From contig NZ_JBAJEX010000006.1 in the NCBI RefSeq assembly GCF_039822265.1, forward strand, positions 62,001-126,000: a stretch of DNA of 64,000 nucleotides. The letters run 5' to 3'. The DNA comes from Thiobacter sp. AK1 (GTDB lineage: Bacteria > Pseudomonadota > Gammaproteobacteria > Burkholderiales > Thiobacteraceae). This document shows, piece after piece, positions 9,678 through 17,835 of the stretch (positions are counted from its first letter, which is position 1; the number at the start of each line of letters is the position of its first letter). The notes beneath the pieces are model-generated. The model was not told where the DNA came from, searched no databases, and saw nothing but the letters and a program-made list of their open reading frames with translations. Position numbers and translations under genes: made by a program.

Positions 9678-10862
9678 ATGGATTCACCTTTCGATGTCGT
9701 TGTGGTGGGCGGGGGGCTCACGGGCGCGAGCTGCGCGCTCGCCCTCGATCGGGCGGGACTTGCCGTGGCCCTGGTGGAAGGGGGGGAACCGGCGCCAACC
9801 AACGGCCGCGTCGATGCCGATTGGGACAGCCGCATCTACGCCATCAGCCCCGGCAGCGCTGCCTTCCTCGCTGAGCTGGGCGTCTGGTCAAGGCTTGCTC
9901 CCACGCGGCTTGCGCCCGTGAGCGCCATGCACATTCGGGGCGACGATGGCATTAGCGAGCTTAGGTTTTCCGCCTACGAGGCCGGCGTGGCCCAACTCGC
10001 GTGGATCGTGGAGAGCGGTCACCTGCAACATGCGCTGTGGGATGCGTTGGCCCAAGGCGGCCGCGTGGCACGTCTGTGCCCGGCGCAGGTGACGGGGCTT
10101 ACGCTCGCGCCAAAGGAAGCACGGCTTTTCCTACAGGACGGGCGCGAACTCAGCGCCCGGCTGGTGGTGGGCGCGGACGGCGCGCGCTCCCGGATACGTG
10201 CCCTGGCGCAACTGCCTTTTCGCGACAAGGACTATCATCAGCTCGGCGTGGTGGCGAATTTTGCCTGCGCGCGCCCCCATGGCGGCATCGCCCGCCAGTG
10301 GTTCCGCGAGGATGGCATCCTGGCCTGGCTACCCTTGCCGGGGAACCGAATCTCCATGGTCTGGTCCACACCCACGCAGCATGGCGAGGCCCTACTTGGC
10401 CTCCCCCCGGACGAACTGGCGGCGCGGGTGGAGCAGGCGGGGGCGGGTGTGCTGGGGCGCCTCGAAGTGATCACGCCGGCCGTGGGCTTCCCTTTGCATC
10501 TCATCCAGGTGGACCGCATCAGCGCATCGCGGGTGACTCTCATCGGCGATGCCGCGCACCAGGTGCATCCCCTCGCCGGGCAGGGCGTAAACCTGGGCTT
10601 CGGCGATGCCCAGTGCCTGGCGCAGGTGCTGGCTTCACACGGCGCGCGCGATTGCGGCGATTTCTTGCTTTTGCGCCGCTACGAGCGGGCGCGCAAAGAG
10701 GACGTGATTGCGATGCAGGCGGTGACAGATGGGCTCAAGGCGCTATTCGGCCATCCCAATCCCCTGCTCGGCGTCCTGCGCAATCTGGGCCTGTCCTTGA
10801 CCGGCCGGCTGGGACCCATCAAGCAGCTTTTGGTGCGGCATGCCCTGGGCGGGGCCGGCTAG
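9678..10862 (+). CDS. UbiH/UbiF/VisC/COQ6-family FAD-dependent hydroxylase, second copy (UbiI/UbiF-like)
   Basis: 394 aa. It has the same architecture as the upstream gene: DVVVVGGGLTGASCALAL (FAD dinucleotide fold), ARLVVGADGARSRIR (DG motif, about 170) and VTLIGDAAHQVHPLAGQGVNLGFGDAQCL (GD motif, about 288). This copy retains the canonical GDAAH and the DSRIYAIS segment seen in VisC/UbiI. It probably performs another ring hydroxylation (C5 or C6) in ubiquinone synthesis. It starts one base after ubiH ends, and dsbC follows after about 50 bp. Which of UbiI, UbiF or UbiM it equals cannot be settled by reading. Confidence 0.85.
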   Translation: MDSPFDVVVVGGGLTGASCALALDRAGLAVALVEGGEPAPTNGRVDADWDSRIYAISPGSAAFLAELGVWSRLAPTRLAPVSAMHIRGDDGISELRFSAYEAGVAQLAWIVESGHLQHALWDALAQGGRVARLCPAQVTGLTLAPKEARLFLQDGRELSARLVVGADGARSRIRALAQLPFRDKDYHQLGVVANFACARPHGGIARQWFREDGILAWLPLPGNRISMVWSTPTQHGEALLGLPPDELAARVEQAGAGVLGRLEVITPAVGFPLHLIQVDRISASRVTLIGDAAHQVHPLAGQGVNLGFGDAQCLAQVLASHGARDCGDFLLLRRYERARKEDVIAMQAVTDGLKALFGHPNPLLGVLRNLGLSLTGRLGPIKQLLVRHALGGAG

Positions 10863-10913
10863 GGGTTCTGGCCAAGCGCTTTTTTCATTCATCCGCCACA
10901 ACGAAAGGTATCC

Positions 10914-11651
10914 ATGATCTCGAGACTTTTTTCCCGTTTGCTCCTCTTGGCGCTCGCCGTCTCCAGCGCGGCCTGCGCCGACGAAAACAGCGTGCGCAAG
11001 GAACTGGCCAGCCGTTTTCCAGACATTGTCGTTTCCAGCGTGAAAAAGGCGCCGGTCAAAGGGCTTTATGAAGTCACCGCGGGTCAGCAAGTGTTCTACG
11101 TGGACGAGAATGTGGATCACGTGATCCTGGGCAACATCATCGATAGCCGCAGCAAGCGCAACCTCACCGCCGAGCGCCGCGACGCCCTGCTGCGCGTGGA
11201 TTTCGCCAGCTTGCCCTTCGATGATGCCATCACCATTGTCAAAGGCACGGGCAGCCGCAAGCTCGCCGTGTTCGAGGATCCCGACTGCCCCTACTGCCGC
11301 CGCTTGGAAGCGGAGCTCGCCAAGATCGATGATGTCACCCTCTACATCTTCCTCTTACCCTTGGACCAGCTGCATCCAGAAGCAGGGCTCAAGGCACGCA
11401 AGGTTTGGTGTGCCCCGGATCGGGCGCAGGCGTGGCTGGCCGTCATGAATCACGGCAAGCTGCCCGACAACAAGGGCGACTGTCCCAACCCGGTGGCGCG
11501 CACCGCGCAGCTTGCCCAGGAGCTCAACATCGAGGGCACGCCCGCGCTCATCTTCGAGAGCGGACGTTTGGTGCCGGGGGCCATCCCGCGGGACAAGATC
11601 GAGGCGCTGCTAAACGAGGGGAAGGCGGCGAAAGGAGGCAGCGGCAAATGA
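10914..11651 (+). CDS. dsbC: Thiol:disulfide interchange protein DsbC
   Basis: 245 aa with an N-terminal signal peptide (LFSRLLLLALAVSSAACA), the DsbC dimerisation domain (SVRKELASRFPDIVVSSVKKAPVKGLYEV) and a thioredoxin-fold domain with the active site C125-P-Y-C128 in FEDPDCPYCRRLEAEL. A cis-Pro is in NIEGTPALIF. A second Cys pair (KVWC...GDC) corresponds to the structural disulfide of DsbC. It isomerises wrong disulfides in the periplasm and is kept reduced by DsbD. It overlaps the next gene by ATGA. Disulfide-rich clients could include the Cys-bearing pilins and MshQ encoded further on (inference). Confidence 0.95.
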   Translation: MISRLFSRLLLLALAVSSAACADENSVRKELASRFPDIVVSSVKKAPVKGLYEVTAGQQVFYVDENVDHVILGNIIDSRSKRNLTAERRDALLRVDFASLPFDDAITIVKGTGSRKLAVFEDPDCPYCRRLEAELAKIDDVTLYIFLLPLDQLHPEAGLKARKVWCAPDRAQAWLAVMNHGKLPDNKGDCPNPVARTAQLAQELNIEGTPALIFESGRLVPGAIPRDKIEALLNEGKAAKGGSGK

Positions 11652-12256
11652 GTCGGGAAATGTGGGACGGGCACTATGCCGAGCCCCATTACATCTTCGG
11701 CACCGAGCCCAATGCCTTTCTCGCTTCCCAGAAGGCATTGCTTAAGCCCGGCCAGCGGGCCCTTGCGGTGGCCGACGGCGAAGGGCGCAATGGCGTGTGG
11801 CTCGCCCAGCAGGGCTTGCAGGTGGTGTCGGTGGACTTTTCCCCAGTCGCGGTAGAAAAGGCCCGTAGCCTCGCTAGAGAGCGTGGCGTGCAGGTGGAAT
11901 TTCACGTGGCCGACGTGCTGGAGTGGGACTGGCCGCGCGAGGCCTTCGACATCGTCGCCGCGATTTTCATCCAGTTCGCGCCCCCGCGGGAGCGGGCCGT
12001 TTTGTTCCAGCGCATCAAGGATGCCCTCAAGGTCGGCGGCCACCTCATCCTCCAGGGCTATACACCCAAGCAACTCACCTACAAGACCGGTGGCCCGTCC
12101 GCGGCCGAAAACATGTACACCGAGGCCCTGCTGCGCGAAGCCTTCGCCGACATGGACATCCTGCATTTGCGGGAACACGAAGACTTCATCGCCGAAGGCA
12201 CCAAGCATTACGGCAGGTCAGCGCTCATCGACATGGTGGCGCGCAGCCGCGGCTGA
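11648..12256 (+). CDS. Class I SAM-dependent methyltransferase
   Basis: 202 aa from the ATG at 11648, which overlaps the dsbC stop (ATGA), so it is probably translationally coupled. The N-terminus MSREMWDGHYAEPHYIFGTEPNAFL is followed by ALAVADGEGRNGVWLAQQG (SAM motif I, GEGRNG) and VVSVDFSPVAVEKA (motif II). Its core is like the TehB/thiopurine S-methyltransferase group. The substrate is unknown. Proteins of this type are frequently next to small thiol or detoxification genes, but nothing here fixes the target. A long in-frame extension upstream lies within dsbC and is rejected. Confidence 0.85.
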   Translation: MSREMWDGHYAEPHYIFGTEPNAFLASQKALLKPGQRALAVADGEGRNGVWLAQQGLQVVSVDFSPVAVEKARSLARERGVQVEFHVADVLEWDWPREAFDIVAAIFIQFAPPRERAVLFQRIKDALKVGGHLILQGYTPKQLTYKTGGPSAAENMYTEALLREAFADMDILHLREHEDFIAEGTKHYGRSALIDMVARSRG

Positions 12257-12305
12257 GGCGGTCCGCCCAGGTGGCAGCAGACCTGTGAGAAGGGCTTGTG
12301 TGGCG

Positions 12306-12385
12306 GCTTGTGGGCGCGGCGTTCGCCGCGATTGCTGGCGCCGCAGTCGTCATTCCCGCCGAGCGAAGCGCGAGCCGGAATCCAG
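12306..12385. repeat. REP-like dyad followed by GTCATTCC...GGAATCCAG palindrome
   Basis: In the gap 12257-12450. A REP-like unit (CTTGTGGGCGCGGCGTTCGCCGCGAT, about 12308-12332) is followed by a GTCATTCCCGCC...AGCCGGAATCCAG unit (about 12348-12385) akin to those massed at 54-60 kb. No gene is seen here. Confidence 0.65.
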
Positions 12386-12450
12386 AATACCGCTGTCGCC
12401 AGCGGCACATCAGCCTGGGTTCCTGCTTGTAGGACTTGCGAACGGAAGCC

Positions 12451-13167
12451 ATGACTCTGGCGAACCCACCTGCGCGGCGAGTGCGTGATCTGCCCTTGGC
12501 TGTGGCGCTCGGGCTGTCTGCCCTGCTCCATGCGGCGCTGCTTCTGGGGGTGCGCGTGGGTCAGGTCGAGCGCCTAGGCGCGGCGACCCAACGGTTGGAA
12601 GTGCATCTGGACCAGGTAAAGCCGCCTTTCAAGCCAGACACCCGCGCCGCACCCGGCATGGATGCGCCCCCGATCCGTGACGCAGGCAGTGAGGCCCAGG
12701 CGGCGCAGCCGTTGGCGTCGCCAGCGGAAGCACCACCCGCCGCTGCGCGTAAAGCGGCGGAAACCAGCGCGTCGCCCGCCGCCGCGGACCAAGACGGCGC
12801 GCTCCCACGTCCTGGCATGCCCGAGGCTGCTGCAGGTCGTAACACGGTTGATTTGCCCCTGCCGCCCGATCCCACCTATTACCCGGCGCGCCAGGTGGAC
12901 GAGCATCCGGTACTTCTCAGCGACACCAGGCCCGTCTATCCTGAGGAAGCTGCCAGCCACAACGTGCGCGGCGAGGTGATCGTGCTCATGTTGCTAAACG
13001 AGCATGGCCGCGCGGACGAGGTGAGCATCGTCGAGGCCCGGCCCCCGGGCCAGGGCTTCGAGGAAGCGGTGATTGCCTGGCTGCGGGATGCCCGCTTCAA
13101 ACCCGCCATGCGCCAGGGCCGAGCGGTGAAGGCGCGGGTGGTGTATCACGTGACTTTCGAGCCCTGA
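12451..13167 (+). CDS. TonB-like energy transducer / TonB C-terminal domain protein
   Basis: 238 aa from the ATG at 12451 (an in-frame TTG at 12436 is possible, but GGAAG sits just before the ATG). There is a single N-terminal membrane helix (LPLAVALGLSALLHAALLLGV, residues 15-35), a long Pro/Ala-rich periplasmic spacer (about 55-140) and a C-terminal TonB fold (TRPVYPEEAASHNVRGEVIVLMLLNEHGRADEV...FKPAMRQGRAVKARVVYHVTF). It would pass proton-motive-force energy from ExbBD to outer-membrane receptors. No exbBD or TonB receptor is nearby, so the partner is unknown. It lies next to the Fur-controlled operon at 14-17 kb but is oppositely oriented. Confidence 0.85.
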   Translation: MTLANPPARRVRDLPLAVALGLSALLHAALLLGVRVGQVERLGAATQRLEVHLDQVKPPFKPDTRAAPGMDAPPIRDAGSEAQAAQPLASPAEAPPAAARKAAETSASPAAADQDGALPRPGMPEAAAGRNTVDLPLPPDPTYYPARQVDEHPVLLSDTRPVYPEEAASHNVRGEVIVLMLLNEHGRADEVSIVEARPPGQGFEEAVIAWLRDARFKPAMRQGRAVKARVVYHVTFEP

Positions 13168-13190
13168 TTCAACCACGAGAGGAGACCGTC

Positions 13191-13757
13191 ATGAGCAGAC
13201 TCAACATCGCCTTTGGCTTTTTCTTCCTTGCCCTATCTGCCGCGCTGGGCCCTTATATGCTGCTCAAGCTGCACCCCACCGCCCAGCAAGCCCAGGAAGG
13301 TCGGGTCGCGACCACCGGCAAACTGGCCGAGGTGGCGGGCGCCAACTATGACGATCCCGAGACGCTTGCCCCCATCACCGCCGATAAGCTGGGGCACCTC
13401 ACCACCGATGCGGTGCTTGCCATCAATCGTGAAATCAACGCGCGTGCGCCCATCGACGCGGTGCGCTCCGGTCCCCATGTGCACGGCAACCTGGAAGCCT
13501 TGCTCAACATCGTGGTGGGTGTCGTGCTGATGTTCGTTTCCTGCAAGCGGGCATGGATGAAGCAGGTGATCGGCTGGCTGTTCATCCTAGGCACGCTGCT
13601 GCATTCCGGCATGCTCTACCTGGTGACGGTGTTCAACCAGGCGTGGGCCGGTCAGATCCTGGGCACCGGCCTTGGGCCGATCATGATCCTGCTGGGGCTT
13701 GTGCTCGCCGGCCTGGCCGTGGCCATCGGCTTCCGTGGCGAAGTCGTGCGGGAGTGA
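13191..13757 (+). CDS. Uncharacterised integral membrane protein, about 4 TM
   Basis: 188 aa behind GAGAGGAG at about 13178. Hydrophobic helices lie at about 5-25, 104-121, 128-150 and 160-182. Between helix 1 and 2 is a hydrophilic segment of about 75 residues (TGKLAEVAGANYDDPETLAPITADKL and on) that is predicted to face the periplasm. I do not recognise the family. It starts 24 bp after the TonB-like gene, so the two may be cotranscribed. No catalytic motif, Cys pair or heme-binding pattern stands out. Confidence 0.7.
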   Translation: MSRLNIAFGFFFLALSAALGPYMLLKLHPTAQQAQEGRVATTGKLAEVAGANYDDPETLAPITADKLGHLTTDAVLAINREINARAPIDAVRSGPHVHGNLEALLNIVVGVVLMFVSCKRAWMKQVIGWLFILGTLLHSGMLYLVTVFNQAWAGQILGTGLGPIMILLGLVLAGLAVAIGFRGEVVRE

Positions 13758-13881
13758 CGCGCCCAAGCCGAAGGCCGCGCAGTGTGTTGCACGCGCATCT
13801 AGCTGCTCGCCTGGCAAGCGCTCGGCGAGCGCTCGGGCCGCGCTCAAGCTTGCCTGCGCCCGCTTGAGCGGTTGCGATGAG

Positions 13882-14385
13882 TCAGGGCGTTTCGGCAGCA
13901 GCACGCGCGGATGCCGGCGGCGCGGCATTTGCCACGCGGGCAGCCGCCCGCGCGCGTCCCCGCTTCACGTGCAGGGTGAGCATAAGGGGGAGAGCCAGGC
14001 CGGCGATCCAGTGTAGAAGCGGTAACCACGCTTCATTCGCTTCGCTGCTGAAGTAATAGAGGGCATAGCCGGTTGCCGCGAGCCAAACAAGCCAAGCCTG
14101 CATCATCAATCCCGTGATGCGGTTGCGCTGCCGCTGCCACGCCCCACGCGCGTGCACCGGTAGCACCGATCCCATGACCACGAGTGTGGCGAAGGCGAAG
14201 CCCCCATGCAGGCGCAGCCACCACTTTTCCAGCGGATGCGGGGTGGGTCCGAACGGGCTCGGGACGGCCAGGAAATGGTGAAACAATAACCATAGCCCAC
14301 CCGATAGCCAGACGCCAAAGAAGACCAGGTTTAGCGCACGGCGGTGATTGCGGGGAAGGCGGATGGGGAGGGGTACGCTAGACAC
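13882..14385 (-). CDS. Small cytochrome b-like membrane protein, last gene of hemP-apbE operon
   Basis: 167 aa starting at GTG 14385, which overlaps the apbE stop codon. A longer in-frame reading to 14679 lies inside apbE and encodes low-complexity nonsense, so it is rejected. Four hydrophobic helices carry His residues in positions typical of b-type heme ligation: LLFHHFLAV, RLHGGFAFATLVV, WLPLLHWIAGL and MLTLHVKRGR. It resembles cytochrome b561/DUF4405-like membrane electron carriers. As the inner-membrane member of an operon with an FMN-binding protein and ApbE, it could hand quinol electrons to the periplasmic flavoprotein (inference). Confidence 0.7.
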   Translation of the reverse strand: MSSVPLPIRLPRNHRRALNLVFFGVWLSGGLWLLFHHFLAVPSPFGPTPHPLEKWWLRLHGGFAFATLVVMGSVLPVHARGAWQRQRNRITGLMMQAWLVWLAATGYALYYFSSEANEAWLPLLHWIAGLALPLMLTLHVKRGRARAAARVANAAPPASARAAAETP

Positions 14386-15271
14386 GGCAGGCCTCTTGAC
14401 AACCGAGTTCGTATAGCTGCCAGGCGCCGCTGTGGTCGTCTCGCTCCAGCAAGAGGGCACGCGCCTCAAAGCGGGGCAACAGCCTGCGCGCGGCCTCGCG
14501 GTCGGCGAGCACGATCTTGGTGAGGGCGTCGGCAGTGATGCAATCGGGTGCCAGCACGGTGACACTGGAACCGGGGGCCAGGGCCTGCCGGCGTAGGGGA
14601 TGGATGTGGGGCGTGACACACCGGCCATGCACGCGTTGCGCGGCGAAATAGCCTGCGGAGGTGGCGGCGGCACCCGCACGCAAGTCCGTCACATGCAGAA
14701 GTCGTGTGGGCGCCGCGGGATGGCGCACGTTCAGCGGCTGCCAATTGGGTCCGAATAGGCGCAGGTCGCCACCGGCATTCACGCGCGCACTACTTACCCC
14801 GTGTTCCCGTAGCACATCCAGCGCCCGGTCCACCGCGAAGCCTTTGGCGATGCCGCCCAGGTCGATGCGCACGCGCCGGGCGAGCCGCACCCGATGTGCC
14901 GAGAGTAATTCCACATGTCGCCAGTCCCCTTGGCCGGAGGCGCGGGGAAAGTCGGCATGCCGCGGCAGATATCCCAGCCGCGCCAAAAGGGGTGCGACCG
15001 TGATGTCGAACAGTCCGCCGCTTTGCGCCGAGAATTCCCGTGCTGCCGCCAGCACCTGCCAGGTCCAGGGGTGGACCGTCACCGGCGCGAGGGCCGCTTC
15101 CCGGTTGATGCGTGAGACATCGGAGTCCGGATCGTGATAGCTCATCAGACGGTGCACCATGGCCACGGCCTCGAAGGCCTGGTTCACCGCCTGCGCGACC
15201 GACTCGCCTGACGCGGCGATGTCCACCAGGGTGCCCAGCCAGGGCTGGGCGCGGCGTATCCCTGCGCTCAT
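14378..15271 (-). CDS. apbE: FAD:protein FMN transferase (ApbE)
   Basis: 297 aa. ApbE-family motifs visible are PWLGTLVDI near the N-terminus, LMSYHDPDSDVSRINREA (about 42-60), SGGLFDITVAPL (about 84), RIDLGGIAKGFAVDRALD (about 135) and GDLRLFG (about 167); ATSAGYF and DALTKIVL are in the C-terminal half. The enzyme covalently attaches FMN to Thr in [DS]-G-[AS]-T sites of exported flavoproteins. The gene directly upstream, which overlaps it by ATGA, encodes a protein with exactly such a site, so the substrate is likely its neighbour. No obvious lipoprotein signal is seen. Confidence 0.92.
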   Translation of the reverse strand: MSAGIRRAQPWLGTLVDIAASGESVAQAVNQAFEAVAMVHRLMSYHDPDSDVSRINREAALAPVTVHPWTWQVLAAAREFSAQSGGLFDITVAPLLARLGYLPRHADFPRASGQGDWRHVELLSAHRVRLARRVRIDLGGIAKGFAVDRALDVLREHGVSSARVNAGGDLRLFGPNWQPLNVRHPAAPTRLLHVTDLRAGAAATSAGYFAAQRVHGRCVTPHIHPLRRQALAPGSSVTVLAPDCITADALTKIVLADREAARRLLPRFEARALLLERDDHSGAWQLYELGCQEACRV

Positions 15272-15804
15272 TTCAACGCCACCTCGTAGGTGGCCAGCAG
15301 ACGCCGCACCCCTTCCGCCATGTGCTTGCAGGACAGGGTGGCGCCGCTGATGTTCTGTATGTCCTTATCCAGTTCCAGCGGCGCCCCGGCACGTTTGCCG
15401 ATGAACTGCGCGCGCCAGGCAGCGTTGCGGACCTGGGCGCCGTGGGTTTCGCGGTAGTCCATGATCTCGATGCCGCGCACAGCGCCCGTGGCATCGAGGG
15501 CGAGGGCATAGGTGATGAACTCGTGCTTGCCATACACCTCGTCCACCAGCAGCCAGCCGGCGAGCTTGCCGCCGGCTTCCGCCCGCCAGGCATGGAGCTC
15601 GGGGCTGCGCACGCGCACCTTGGACGCCTTCTCGATGGCCTCCCGCTGCTCGGCGCTCAGCAGCAGCTTGGCGTCCCGGAAGCCGCTTGCCTCGGGAAAC
15701 AACGCGTGCTGCGCCTGTTCCAGCGTGAGATATTGCACCGCGTGGGCGGGCAGCGCGGCCGCGGCGAGGGCGGGGACGGACAGCCAAAGCAGATCATGAC
15801 GCAT
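15268..15804 (-). CDS. Periplasmic FMN-binding-domain protein (covalent flavin acceptor)
   Basis: 178 aa from the ATG at 15804. A Sec signal peptide (LLWLSVPALAAAALPAHA, about 1-22) is followed by an FMN_bind domain, with a central DEVYGKHEFITYALALDATGAVRGIEIMDYRETHG and the flavinylation motif NISGATLSC, where T156 of SGAT is the expected FMN attachment site. RnfG, NqrC and NosR share this domain. Downstream apbE overlaps it, and a cytochrome b-like protein follows. It is probably a periplasmic one- or two-electron carrier. No Rnf or Nqr genes are near, so a separate electron route is indicated. Confidence 0.87.
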   Translation of the reverse strand: MRHDLLWLSVPALAAAALPAHAVQYLTLEQAQHALFPEASGFRDAKLLLSAEQREAIEKASKVRVRSPELHAWRAEAGGKLAGWLLVDEVYGKHEFITYALALDATGAVRGIEIMDYRETHGAQVRNAAWRAQFIGKRAGAPLELDKDIQNISGATLSCKHMAEGVRRLLATYEVALK

Positions 15805-15812
15805 GGTGAGCC

Positions 15813-16679
15813 TCAGAAGTTGTAACCGAGTTTGAGGCGGATTTCCTGTTTCTCGTGATCCGCCAGATGCAACCCCGTGTGCATGTCCTGCTCGTCGGAG
15901 CCGGCGAGCTGTCGGACGTAGGTGAGCGTTGCCCACCATTGTTTCGCGCCATAGTGCAAGCTGGGCCCAGCGAACATGTCCCAGTGGTCGCGGCCCCAGG
16001 GGCCGCCCGGTGTCTTGCGATATTCCACGTCGGCCCAACCCTCGAAACCCACGAACCAGTTGGGCGCAAAGCGGTAGGACACCCCCGTGCGCAGGCGTGG
16101 CGCGATGGCATTCTCTCGCTCGCCGCCCGCCCGTGCCCGGTTGGTTTCGGCCTCCAGCTCCAGATTGGTGACCCATTGCAACTGGTCATCCAGGAAAGGC
16201 TTCTGGAAGATGAGCTTCCCTTCCAGCTCCCAGGCATCCACCTTCTCTCCGGTGACGGAGTCGATGCTGTCGTAGGTCACCTCGCCGTAAAGGGCGACGC
16301 CCAGCCCGGCCTTGTAGGGCGAGGCGAGCATTTTCTTCACCTCGGCGGAGGCGCCGCTCCAACGCGCCTGTTTCAACTCGCCGTCGATCTGCCCAGGTAC
16401 GGGGTTGCCGCTGTAATCGTGGCGGTAGCCATTGAGATAGACCGAGCCGGACAAAGTGTCGGTGAGGCCGTATTCATATTCGAGGCGCACATACTGGGCC
16501 TCGTAGTGTCCCTGGCGCTTCCCACGGTGGTCGGTGAGCCAGAGGTAGGCCTCGGCCGCACCCTGGGGCAAGGTTTCGGCACCCATGGTGTAGCCGAGCA
16601 GGTTCTCGTCTGCTTGGGCGGGCAGACTCACGGCGGCGGCCAGCAACAGGCCAGTAAGGTGGTGGCGGGTCAGTGACAT
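15813..16679 (-). CDS. Outer-membrane beta-barrel-like protein (DUF6662-like)
   Basis: 288 aa from the ATG at 16679, with AGAAAGGA just upstream; an in-frame extension to 16703 lacks a better site. The signal peptide (LTGLLLAAAVSLPAQA) is followed by a mature part starting DENLLGYTMGAETLPQGAAEAYLWLTD, and then alternating hydrophobic/aromatic strands ending in KLGYNF with the C-terminal Phe typical of outer-membrane barrels. I associate the ENLLGY...GAETLPQG start with the uncharacterised family DUF6662, from memory. As second gene of the hemP operon it is likely iron-regulated. Confidence 0.72.
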   Translation of the reverse strand: MSLTRHHLTGLLLAAAVSLPAQADENLLGYTMGAETLPQGAAEAYLWLTDHRGKRQGHYEAQYVRLEYEYGLTDTLSGSVYLNGYRHDYSGNPVPGQIDGELKQARWSGASAEVKKMLASPYKAGLGVALYGEVTYDSIDSVTGEKVDAWELEGKLIFQKPFLDDQLQWVTNLELEAETNRARAGGERENAIAPRLRTGVSYRFAPNWFVGFEGWADVEYRKTPGGPWGRDHWDMFAGPSLHYGAKQWWATLTYVRQLAGSDEQDMHTGLHLADHEKQEIRLKLGYNF

Positions 16680-16765
16680 GGCAGTTCCTTTCTGAGCAGT
16701 CAAAAAGTCTGGCTGGCTGGCTCAGGCGTCCCACGGACGCCGGAACTGGCTGGCTAAGTCAGTGA

Positions 16766-16945
16766 TTACTTCGTCAAAATCAGCTTGCCGGCGCGGGTGA
16801 TGCGCAGGCGGTATTCCTGGCCCTGATGCAGGATGCGCACCTCGTTTTCCTGGCGGAACAACCGTTCGCTGGGGATGGGACGCTGCCGATCCAGGACCAG
16901 GTAGCGGGAGTCTTTCGGGGCGGCTGTGGGGATTTCGGTCGTCAT
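16766..16945 (-). CDS. hemP: Hemin uptake protein HemP
   Basis: 59 aa, from the ATG at 16945 to a TAA at 16766-16768; too short to be picked up as a long ORF. The C-terminal half reads SERLFRQENEVRILHQGQEY then RLRITRAGKLILTK, the family signature of HemP (E-V-x-I-x-H-x-G-x-x-YRLR-x-T-R-x-GKLILTK). In other proteobacteria HemP is a small iron-induced factor that activates heme-uptake gene expression. Here it heads an operon without heme receptor genes. The Fur box overlapping its promoter starts 15 bp upstream of the start codon. An overlapping 77-aa reading in another frame is rejected. Confidence 0.9.
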   Translation of the reverse strand: MTTEIPTAAPKDSRYLVLDRQRPIPSERLFRQENEVRILHQGQEYRLRITRAGKLILTK

Positions 16946-16959
16946 GGCCTGTCAATGCA

Positions 16960-16978
16960 AATGCGAGTGATTCGCATT
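16960..16978. promoter_or_regulatory. Fur box upstream of hemP
   Basis: AATGCGA-N5-TCGCATT is a perfect 7-bp inverted repeat with a 5-bp centre, the form of Fur operators in many betaproteobacteria. It overlaps the -10 element of the hemP promoter and so should repress under iron sufficiency. Confidence 0.85.
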
Positions 16979-17004
16979 ATGAAAGACGCGCCGCCGGCCG
17001 TCAA
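16976..17004 (-). promoter_or_regulatory. Sigma-70 promoter of the hemP operon
   Basis: Minus strand: -35 TTGACG (17004-16999), 17-bp spacer, -10 CATAAT (16981-16976). The -10 overlaps the Fur box. Confidence 0.75.
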
Positions 17005-17339
17005 GGGGCGCGCTCCTGGGGGCGCTCGAGCCGCGATCTGGCCACCACCATGTCAGCCATCGCGGCTAAAGCCCCTCCCACAAGCCGCTGCCACGATTGC
17101 TCTCACGGGCCGCTGCCAGAAGCGCGCTCAAACCTCTCCCACTGGGTTAACCGAGCCAGGGGCTTATGCCATCGGGCGGTGCGGGCGTGCGGGGCCGGGA
17201 TCAAGGAAGCGGTGGCTGCGCGGGAAGGGGAAGTGGATTTCCCTTTTTGCGGAAGCGACTGGGATGCTCTATCCCCAGAGGGGAATCACCGGTGCGCCGG
17301 CGACGGGCCATGCCAAGGCGGTGGCGTACTCGGGCGATC
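17005..17339. repeat. Intergenic region with REP-like elements
   Basis: About 335 bp between the hemP promoter and trmL. A REP-like unit ATCGCGGCTAAAGCCCCTCC lies at 17059-17078, continuing into CACAAGC and a degenerate mirrored partner further on. The rest shows no convincing ORF. Confidence 0.6.
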
Positions 17340-17807
17340 TCAATCGGCGGCGCCGGCAAACCCGTTCTGGCGCCAGGCCTCATAGACGACGATGGCGGCA
17401 GCGTTGGCGAGGTTGAGACTGCGGGAGTGGGGCAGCATGGGCAGACGCAGGCGCCGCTCAGTTGGAAAACCCAATAGCACGTCCTCCGGTAGGCCGCGGG
17501 TTTCTGGACCCAGGACGAAGACGTCTCCCGGTCGGTAGTCCACCTGGTCGTAGCGCCGTCTGCCGCGGGTGGAAAGGGCAAACAGGCGGCTGCCCGCCAG
17601 CGCTTCCTGGCAGTGGCGCCAGTCCGGGTGCACGAGGAGGCGGGCGAACTCGTGATAATCGAGCCCAGCACGCCGCAGCTGTTTGTCGTCTAGCCGGAAG
17701 CCCAGGGGCTCAACCAGGTGCAAGGTGGTGCCGCTATTGGCGCACAGGCGGATGATATTGCCCGTATTGGGTGGGATCTCCGGCTGGAAGAGGACCAGGT
17801 GAAACAT
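17340..17807 (-). CDS. trmL: tRNA (cytidine(34)-2'-O)-methyltransferase
   Basis: 155 aa from the ATG at 17807, the length of TrmL/YibK. A longer reading to 17882 overlaps the promoter region. SPOUT-fold features are MFHLVLFQPEIPPNTGNIIRLCAN at the start, FVLGPETRGLPEDVL (knot loop, about 97) and the C-terminal RSLNLANAAAIVVYEAWRQ, the SAM-binding trefoil-knot signature. It methylates the wobble base of tRNA-Leu isoacceptors. It is divergent from mshE with a 95-bp gap. Confidence 0.93.
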   Translation of the reverse strand: MFHLVLFQPEIPPNTGNIIRLCANSGTTLHLVEPLGFRLDDKQLRRAGLDYHEFARLLVHPDWRHCQEALAGSRLFALSTRGRRRYDQVDYRPGDVFVLGPETRGLPEDVLLGFPTERRLRLPMLPHSRSLNLANAAAIVVYEAWRQNGFAGAAD

Positions 17808-17835
17808 TGCCTTGCGCCTGCCACTAAAAACAGTT

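Noticed and set aside
8345-9835. 496-codon open frame on the minus strand
   Set aside because: Antisense to ubiH and its downstream partner; no motifs.
14386-14679. N-terminal extension of the cytochrome b-like gene
   Set aside because: It lies in another frame of apbE and encodes a Pro/Arg-rich string; the GTG at 14385 overlapping the apbE stop is a better start.
16722-16955. 77-codon open frame on the minus strand
   Set aside because: It overlaps hemP in another frame; only the hemP frame gives a known conserved family.
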